Shown in pieces: positions 5,088 to 8,930 of a stretch of 8,930 nt of DNA. Each line of letters opens with the position of its first letter. The first letter of the stretch is position 1. The notes below the pieces were generated by a model. The model searched no databases. It was not told the origin of the DNA and saw nothing but the letters and a program-made list of their open reading frames with translations. The stretch spans positions 1 to 8,930 of the forward strand of contig JAQGNC010000180.1 of NCBI GenBank assembly GCA_028292065.1, written 5' to 3'. A program made the translations under genes and the position numbers. The DNA is from Betaproteobacteria bacterium. GTDB lineage: Bacteria; Pseudomonadota; Gammaproteobacteria; Burkholderiales; SG8-41.

Positions 5088-5714
5088 GTGGGCACGCTCG
5101 CGCATCCGATGGCAGCCGACCCGAACGATGCACTTGCGGCATTCACCGAATACGCCGCCGACCACCTTTGGATCGCGAGCCATCTGACGCAGCTCGCGGG
5201 AGTGGTCCTGATGGTCGTGGCGCTGCTGTTCCTCGCTCGCGAGCTCGAGCTGAGCGGCGCCGCGTGGGCTCGCGTCGCCGCAGCCGGCGCGATCGTGACG
5301 CTCGCATTGGCGGCCGTGCTGCAGGCAGTCGACGGCATCGCACTGAAGCGCAGCGTCGACGCCTGGGCGGCCGCGCCCGCGTCGCACAAGGACGCCGCCT
5401 TTTACGCCGCCCTGAGTGTCCGGCACGTGGAAATCGGCCTGGCGAGCCTGCTCTGCCTCTCGCTGGGCGCGACCGCAATGCTGTACGCAGGCGTGATGCT
5501 GGCCCACGAGACCTACCCCAAGTGGATGGCTGCGCTTGCTGCGTCGGGCGGCGCGGCCACAGCCGCGGCAGGCGTCGTCATCGCCTACGCCGGGTTTTCG
5601 AGCCTGGCGATGACGATCAATATGCCGGGTAACGCCGTCCTGCTGGCATGGATGCTGGCGCTGGGAGTGTTGATGTGGCGCCGCGCGGGAAGTCGGGCCG
5701 TCGCCGCCGAATAA
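5088..5714 (+). CDS. Multi-pass membrane protein of unknown function, start uncertain
   Basis: A hydrophobic protein I do not recognise. From GTG 5088 it has 208 residues and about five membrane spans. The open frame continues upstream without a stop and encodes a further hydrophobic stretch (RVAAACAVGGSTLLLVGTLA, about 5043-5102), which would give six spans; I think this belongs to the protein. No ATG, GTG or TTG exists in frame between the end of gfa and 5088. Non-standard candidates are CTG 4998, which overlaps the gfa TGA as CTGA, and ATC 5013, six bases after AAAGGG. HPMAADPND after the first span and MTINMPGNAVLLAWMLALG near the end are the most distinctive segments. Position directly after gfa suggests co-transcription; a link to formaldehyde is not shown. 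GTG 5088 is reported only as the first conventional start. Confidence 0.75.
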   Translation: MGTLAHPMAADPNDALAAFTEYAADHLWIASHLTQLAGVVLMVVALLFLARELELSGAAWARVAAAGAIVTLALAAVLQAVDGIALKRSVDAWAAAPASHKDAAFYAALSVRHVEIGLASLLCLSLGATAMLYAGVMLAHETYPKWMAALAASGGAATAAAGVVIAYAGFSSLAMTINMPGNAVLLAWMLALGVLMWRRAGSRAVAAE

Positions 5715-5763
5715 CACAGCCCAAGCGCGCGTCGCGGAGGCCGGCTCTCCCGCATGCGCATCG

Positions 5764-5771
5764 AGGAGGTG
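5764..5771 (+). promoter_or_regulatory. Near-perfect Shine-Dalgarno site
   Basis: AGGAGGTG, continuing as AGGAGGTGA, is fully complementary to the usual 16S rRNA 3' end and has 6 bases between AGGAGG and ATG 5776. It is by far the strongest ribosome site in the window and fixes the start of the 572-residue protein, suggesting that gene is translated well. Confidence 0.75.
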
Positions 5772-5775
5772 AAGC

Positions 5776-7494
5776 ATGAAGCGCGTATCTCTCCTCTTGA
5801 CGTGCTGCGCCGCTCTCGCGATGTCGACGAGCGCCGGCGGCGAGCGCGAAGAACCCGGCGGCGCGCACCGGGTCGCGTTTCCCTCCGCCCCTCGCGGCGC
5901 CGGGGGCGCCGCGGGCCACTCGTCAGGTGCTTCGCCGCTGCCGCCGATGCAGACGCCGCTCGGCCCCGGTAGCTCATCGGGCGCCGGCTCAGGATCTGCG
6001 GCAGGCGCTGCGGCCGGCTCGGGCTCCTCCACGCCGAGCGCACCGCAAACACCGAGCGCTTCGCCATCCTCAGGCTCGAACCCGGCCTCGTCGGGTTCTT
6101 TCGGCTCGAGCAGCTCACCGGAACGCTCGAACGACAGCGGCGTCTCCGGGAGCTCGGGCACAGGCAGTCAGCCGGAGCAACCCGGGCCGGGGCCGGCTTC
6201 GCAGGACCCGCCGCGGTCAGGCGGAGAGCCTCCTCCCGGCGAACCGCCGCCTCCGATCGCGCTTCCGGACGGCGCGCATGGCGGGCCGTGCGGGTCCATA
6301 CCTGAAGGCGCAAGCGACACGACGGTCGCTCAACGCGCGCAGCGCGCCCTCGCACACGGTCCGGAGTGGTTCGGCTCGGTGAAAATCGATTCCGAAGCAC
6401 TGAAGATGCTCGCTCTCACGGGCACTTTGCTGCTTCCGCCGGGCGCGGCGCTGGGGGCCGCCGCGGCAACGATCAAGTATGCGGACTACGGGCTCAGCGC
6501 GGTCGACAGCTTCGGGAGCGCCGTCGATGAACACACGCGTTCGGTCGAAGCCGAGTTGCTCGTGATCGGCCGCGAAACCGAGCGCATGAAATATGTGATC
6601 GAGCAGTCCAAGCAATACCCGGCGCATTCTGCGCAGCGCAAGCAGTTCAGGCAGGAGTATGTGAACGAGCTCAGGCACGTGCTCGCCGAGCAGCGCGGGA
6701 GGCTCGGGGACTCGAACGAGTTCAAGTTCATGCGCGATACGGCAACCGACCCCCGGGCGATGACTCGCGGCGTCGTGCATTTCGGCACGGGCCAGGGCAT
6801 CAGCTGGTTCAGCAAGAAGCTCGCGAAGCTCACCGGCATCAAGGAGGACATCCGCTGGAGCGCATGGAGCGGCGAACCTCGCTCGTTGAGCAAAACGATC
6901 TGGCGCGGACTCGACGGCAAGGCGCGCAGGATCGGCACTCACTTCGAGAAAATCGCCGCGCAGCTCATCAAGGCGCCGGCGAAGTCGTTGATGGCGGGAC
7001 GCGCGCTCGACGAGGGCTGGGTCGACGTCGTCTTCGATCAGTACCCGGACTGCTACCGGACTTCGCTGATACTGACCATGCCGCACGACAGCTTCACGAC
7101 CGCCCTGCGGCCGATCGACCGGATCGCGCCGCCGCCGATACCGGCCGAAGCGGTGCAGGCCGCCGTCGTGGCTGCAGCGCCCGTGATCGCAGTGGCGCAG
7201 GCCTTGCCGGTTCTTCCTGCTTCGGCGATTGCGGCGCAGCCCTTGCCGGCTCGTCCTGCTTCGGCGATTGCCGCAGACACACCACCCGCGCACGTCGACT
7301 GGTACGAAAGACCGCGCCGTTCGGCCGGTGACTCGAGCCCGAGCCCGCGCCCTTCGGCCGGTGACTCGAGCCCGAGCCCTCCCCCCGAGCGCGAGCCGCC
7401 GCCGGAGCGCTCGGGCAGCCAGATCGGCGATCGCTGCTTCCACTCGTGCGGCCAGTTGAAGCACGTCAAGGCGAAGGGTTGGGGAGGCACGTGA
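5776..7494 (+). CDS. Large exported low-complexity protein, no recognised domain
   Basis: A 572-residue protein I do not recognise. Residues 1-20 form a signal peptide (MKRVSLLL..., ending STSA). Residues 21-165 are a Ser/Gly/Ala/Pro-rich, probably disordered region. Residues about 180-445 look folded: a hydrophobic stretch (210-232), a charged helical segment (250-310) and a part rich in Trp and Lys/Arg (343-400). Residues 450-547 are a second Pro/Ala/Ser-rich linker with two tandem repeats, and the short tail holds Cys554 and Cys558 (RCFHSCG). Cys172 and Cys426 are the other cysteines of the mature part. The layout suggests a surface or periplasmic protein with tethers. The TC at residues 9-10 is a poor lipobox, so a lipoprotein is unlikely. 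Its stop lies 2 bases before the next ATG, so the two are probably a unit. Coding is supported by the strong ribosome site, the signal peptide and the amino-acid make-up. Confidence 0.75.
   Translation: MKRVSLLLTCCAALAMSTSAGGEREEPGGAHRVAFPSAPRGAGGAAGHSSGASPLPPMQTPLGPGSSSGAGSGSAAGAAAGSGSSTPSAPQTPSASPSSGSNPASSGSFGSSSSPERSNDSGVSGSSGTGSQPEQPGPGPASQDPPRSGGEPPPGEPPPPIALPDGAHGGPCGSIPEGASDTTVAQRAQRALAHGPEWFGSVKIDSEALKMLALTGTLLLPPGAALGAAAATIKYADYGLSAVDSFGSAVDEHTRSVEAELLVIGRETERMKYVIEQSKQYPAHSAQRKQFRQEYVNELRHVLAEQRGRLGDSNEFKFMRDTATDPRAMTRGVVHFGTGQGISWFSKKLAKLTGIKEDIRWSAWSGEPRSLSKTIWRGLDGKARRIGTHFEKIAAQLIKAPAKSLMAGRALDEGWVDVVFDQYPDCYRTSLILTMPHDSFTTALRPIDRIAPPPIPAEAVQAAVVAAAPVIAVAQALPVLPASAIAAQPLPARPASAIAADTPPAHVDWYERPRRSAGDSSPSPRPSAGDSSPSPPPEREPPPERSGSQIGDRCFHSCGQLKHVKAKGWGGT
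7201..7278 (+). repeat. Two tandem 39-base units (13 residues) in the 572-residue protein
   Basis: Units 7201-7239 and 7240-7278 encode ALPVLPASAIAAQ and PLPARPASAIAAD. The run TCCTGCTTCGGCGATTGC is identical in both, so the duplication is recent or maintained at DNA level. It extends a Pro/Ala-rich linker. Confidence 0.8.
7320..7379 (+). repeat. Direct repeat, 27 identical bases at 33-base period
   Basis: The 27 bases at 7320-7346 recur exactly at 7353-7379, six bases apart. They encode two copies of an 11-residue unit (SAGDSSPSP plus two linking residues) in the second linker of the 572-residue protein. The 33-base period keeps the frame, so copy number could vary by slippage without breaking the gene. 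Confidence 0.85.
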
Positions 7495-7496
7495 CC

Positions 7497-8363
7497 ATGA
7501 CCAAGGCGCGTCTGGCGGCGATCGGCGTGTCCCTCGCCGCGCTGGCATTCGGTGCGTACCGCGGGTTCAATCCGGAGCCGTCGCTCTCCTTCTCGGTACT
7601 CGAGCAAATCGCCTACGAGATCGTGCTTGCGCCCGAGGCTTTGCATCCGTACAGGGACAGGCTCGGAGCCGATCTTGCGGTCACCGCAGCCGGCCGGCCG
7701 TTGCTGCTGCTCGATGACGACGTGATCGAGTTCAACGGTCGCAGCGACAACGCGATCGGCGCGGCGAAGGTGTCGACCGGCGTGAAGGCTCGCCGCTTCA
7801 CGGTCGACCAGGCTGGGGGTGTGTGGGTGGCGACCGACGAAGCGCTGGGCAGGATCGAGCCCGGGGGATTCCGCCCGGTGGTCACGCTTCCGATGCAATG
7901 GAGCGACGCCCGGCTCGTCGTGTCGGACCGGCAGCGCACGATATTCGTCTACGGCGGGCCACACGGCCCCGGTGAGATGCGCGGCGGGATCGTCGCCGTG
8001 CGTGCGAATGGCGACACCGAGTTCCTGGTCGAATCTCCGGAGCTGCCGATCGTCGCGGTCGCGGCGACCCCGCGCGGCCTTGTCGTGGCGACCGCTCGCG
8101 ACATTCTTTACCTCGAGCAGCACGACCTGCATCTCGTCACTCGAACGAACGGCGATGCGAAGATCGTAGCGGTCGCCTACTCGGCGCCGTCGAACACGCT
8201 GTTCTATTCCACCGCCGGCGCGGTGTATGCGATGAAAGGCCTCGCCGGCGTGGCGATCGCTCAGGGTCTGGGCGGCGAGCTCGCGTATGCGCGCGGAAGC
8301 CTGTACGTCCTGGATCGCGTCAAAGCGGCGCTGGTGCGGCTCGATGGCGTCGACCAGTTATGA
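7497..8363 (+). CDS. Membrane-anchored beta-propeller-like protein, function unknown
   Basis: A 288-residue protein with a basic start and one hydrophobic segment (about 5-21), acting as signal or anchor, followed by a domain that should lie in the periplasm. The rest is a series of short beta strands with propeller-like blade motifs: GGVWVATDEALGRIEPGG (108-124), RTIFVYGG, GGIVAVRANGDTEF, RGLVVATARDILYLEQ, NTLFYSTAGAVYAMKG and GSLYVLDRVKAALVRLDG. This resembles NHL, YVTN or two-component-sensor type propellers, but I cannot assign a family. It has no cysteine and no obvious catalytic residues, so a binding role is more likely. GGAGG at 7483-7487 sits 9 bases before ATG 7497; GTG 7491, overlapping the previous stop, is in frame but too close to that site. 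It forms a two-gene unit with the 572-residue protein. Confidence 0.78.
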   Translation: MTKARLAAIGVSLAALAFGAYRGFNPEPSLSFSVLEQIAYEIVLAPEALHPYRDRLGADLAVTAAGRPLLLLDDDVIEFNGRSDNAIGAAKVSTGVKARRFTVDQAGGVWVATDEALGRIEPGGFRPVVTLPMQWSDARLVVSDRQRTIFVYGGPHGPGEMRGGIVAVRANGDTEFLVESPELPIVAVAATPRGLVVATARDILYLEQHDLHLVTRTNGDAKIVAVAYSAPSNTLFYSTAGAVYAMKGLAGVAIAQGLGGELAYARGSLYVLDRVKAALVRLDGVDQL

Positions 8364-8498
8364 AAAGGGGCTGCGGCCACAGGCGGCGATCCCCGTGAAA
8401 CTTCGACGTTTCGAGGCAAAATAGCGGCCGGGAAAAGTCGCCGGAAAACCGGAGCTTCGAATGAAATACAGTGCGCTCGATCTGCCTTTGCACGCGTC
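8364..8498 (+). other. 135-base intergenic region with weak promoter-like elements
   Basis: This is the longest gap in the window and less GC-rich than its surroundings. GTGAAA (8395-8400) and CAAAAT (8417-8422), 16 bases apart, each match four of six consensus bases, so they are only a weak sigma-70 candidate. GAAAC and GTTTC (8397-8412) can pair around TTCGAC. CCGGAAAACCGG (8441-8452) is a 4-bp hairpin. There is no convincing terminator for the gene upstream. A possible short leader ORF begins at 8461. Confidence 0.3.
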
Positions 8499-8508
8499 AT
8501 GTCTCTGA
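8461..8508 (+). CDS. Possible 15-codon leader ORF overlapping the DUF1232 gene start
   Basis: ATG 8461 follows GGAG (8451-8454) with 6 bases between, a better ribosome site than that of the next gene. It encodes MKYSALDLPLHASCL and stops at TGA 8506-8508, inside the first codons of the DUF1232 gene. Translation could expose or re-initiate at ATG 8499. Too short to judge by coding statistics; it may be chance. Confidence 0.3.
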   Translation: MKYSALDLPLHASCL

Positions 8509-8924
8509 TCGCCACACTCAAGACCCGCGCACGCCAACTCAAAGCAGAGGTCGCTGCGCTGTATTTCGCTGCACGTCACCCCGGCACGCCGTGGTATGCG
8601 AAGCTCGTCATCGTCGCGATCGTCGCGTATGCCTTGAGCCCGATCGACCTCATACCCGATTTCATACCGGTGCTCGGGTTCCTCGACGAGATCATCCTGC
8701 TGCCTTTCGGCATCGTGCTCGCGGTGAAGCTCGTGCCCACGAGCGTGATGACCGAGTGCAGGGCGCGAGTCGCCGCGGGCAGCGGCGTCGACACGCGCGC
8801 GGGCAGGATCGCAGCAGTCGTCATCGTGATCGTCTGGATCGGCGTGCTCGTGCTTGCGAGCATGTGGGCATACAGCGCTTTTGCACATCAGCCCGGCGGC
8901 GCTGCAAAGGCGACGCTACCCTGA
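8499..8924 (+). CDS. DUF1232 (YkvA-type) small membrane protein
   Basis: A 141-residue protein with the DUF1232 core at about residues 32-75, including the hallmark YALSPIDLIPDFIPVLGFLDEI. An amphipathic, basic N-terminus (LKTRARQLKAEV) precedes it, a hydrophobic stretch follows to about residue 80, and a C-terminal membrane span lies at 104-126. The biochemical role of this widespread family is unknown. ATG 8499 matches the usual family N-terminus but has no clear Shine-Dalgarno site; coupling to the short ORF at 8461 could explain this. Located 135 bases after the propeller gene, it may be a separate transcription unit, and there is no evident tie to methanol oxidation. It ends 6 bases before the window edge. 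Confidence 0.9.
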   Translation: MSLIATLKTRARQLKAEVAALYFAARHPGTPWYAKLVIVAIVAYALSPIDLIPDFIPVLGFLDEIILLPFGIVLAVKLVPTSVMTECRARVAAGSGVDTRAGRIAAVVIVIVWIGVLVLASMWAYSAFAHQPGGAAKATLP

Positions 8925-8930
8925 CATTTC

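Noticed and set aside
8367..8394. Terminator formed by GGGG (8367-8370) and CCCC (8391-8394)
   Set aside because: Only four outer pairs with a 20-base loop that does not pair well, and no T-run follows.

Overview
The window is GC-rich, all genes lie on the + strand, and they are tightly packed. It looks like part of a chromosomal methylotrophy locus from a Gram-negative proteobacterium. A betaproteobacterium is my best guess, from gene content and from a GGGGTCWGACCCC-type dispersed palindrome that I recall from such genomes; I cannot confirm this without a search. No RNA gene, CRISPR array, transposase or phage gene is visible, and no gene-free stretch exceeds about 135 bases.

Region 1 (1-4374) is a lanthanide-type methanol dehydrogenase cluster. 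It opens with the C-terminal 40% of a PQQ methanol dehydrogenase (xoxF). Then come a single-haem cytochrome c (xoxG-like), a periplasmic binding protein (xoxJ), a small exported four-cysteine protein, a metallo-beta-lactamase-fold hydrolase of the 'quinoprotein relay' type, and an exported SoxY-SoxZ fusion carrier with only one cysteine. All complete products have export signals, so this is a periplasmic system. XoxF oxidises methanol, the cytochrome takes the electrons, and XoxJ probably helps mature or load the dehydrogenase. The roles of the carrier and hydrolase are unproven. Two hairpins, the second followed by four T, separate xoxF from xoxG and may lower expression of the accessory genes.

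Region 2 (4426-5714) holds gfa, the cytoplasmic glutathione-dependent formaldehyde-activating enzyme, which handles the methanol-oxidation product. It is followed at once by a multi-spanning membrane protein with no ordinary start codon at the expected place.

Region 3 (5776-8363) is a two-gene unit of unrecognised function: a 572-residue exported protein with long Ser/Gly/Pro-rich low-complexity stretches, and a 288-residue membrane-anchored beta-propeller-like protein starting 2 bases later.

Region 4 (8499-8924) is a small DUF1232 (YkvA-type) membrane protein, preceded by a possible 15-codon leader ORF.

Most interesting points: the single-cysteine SoxYZ carrier plus hydrolase inside a methanol dehydrogenase operon; a triple 21-base palindromic repeat inserted in the signal-peptide region of that hydrolase, possibly with a change of reading frame; and the orphan 572-residue/propeller pair.
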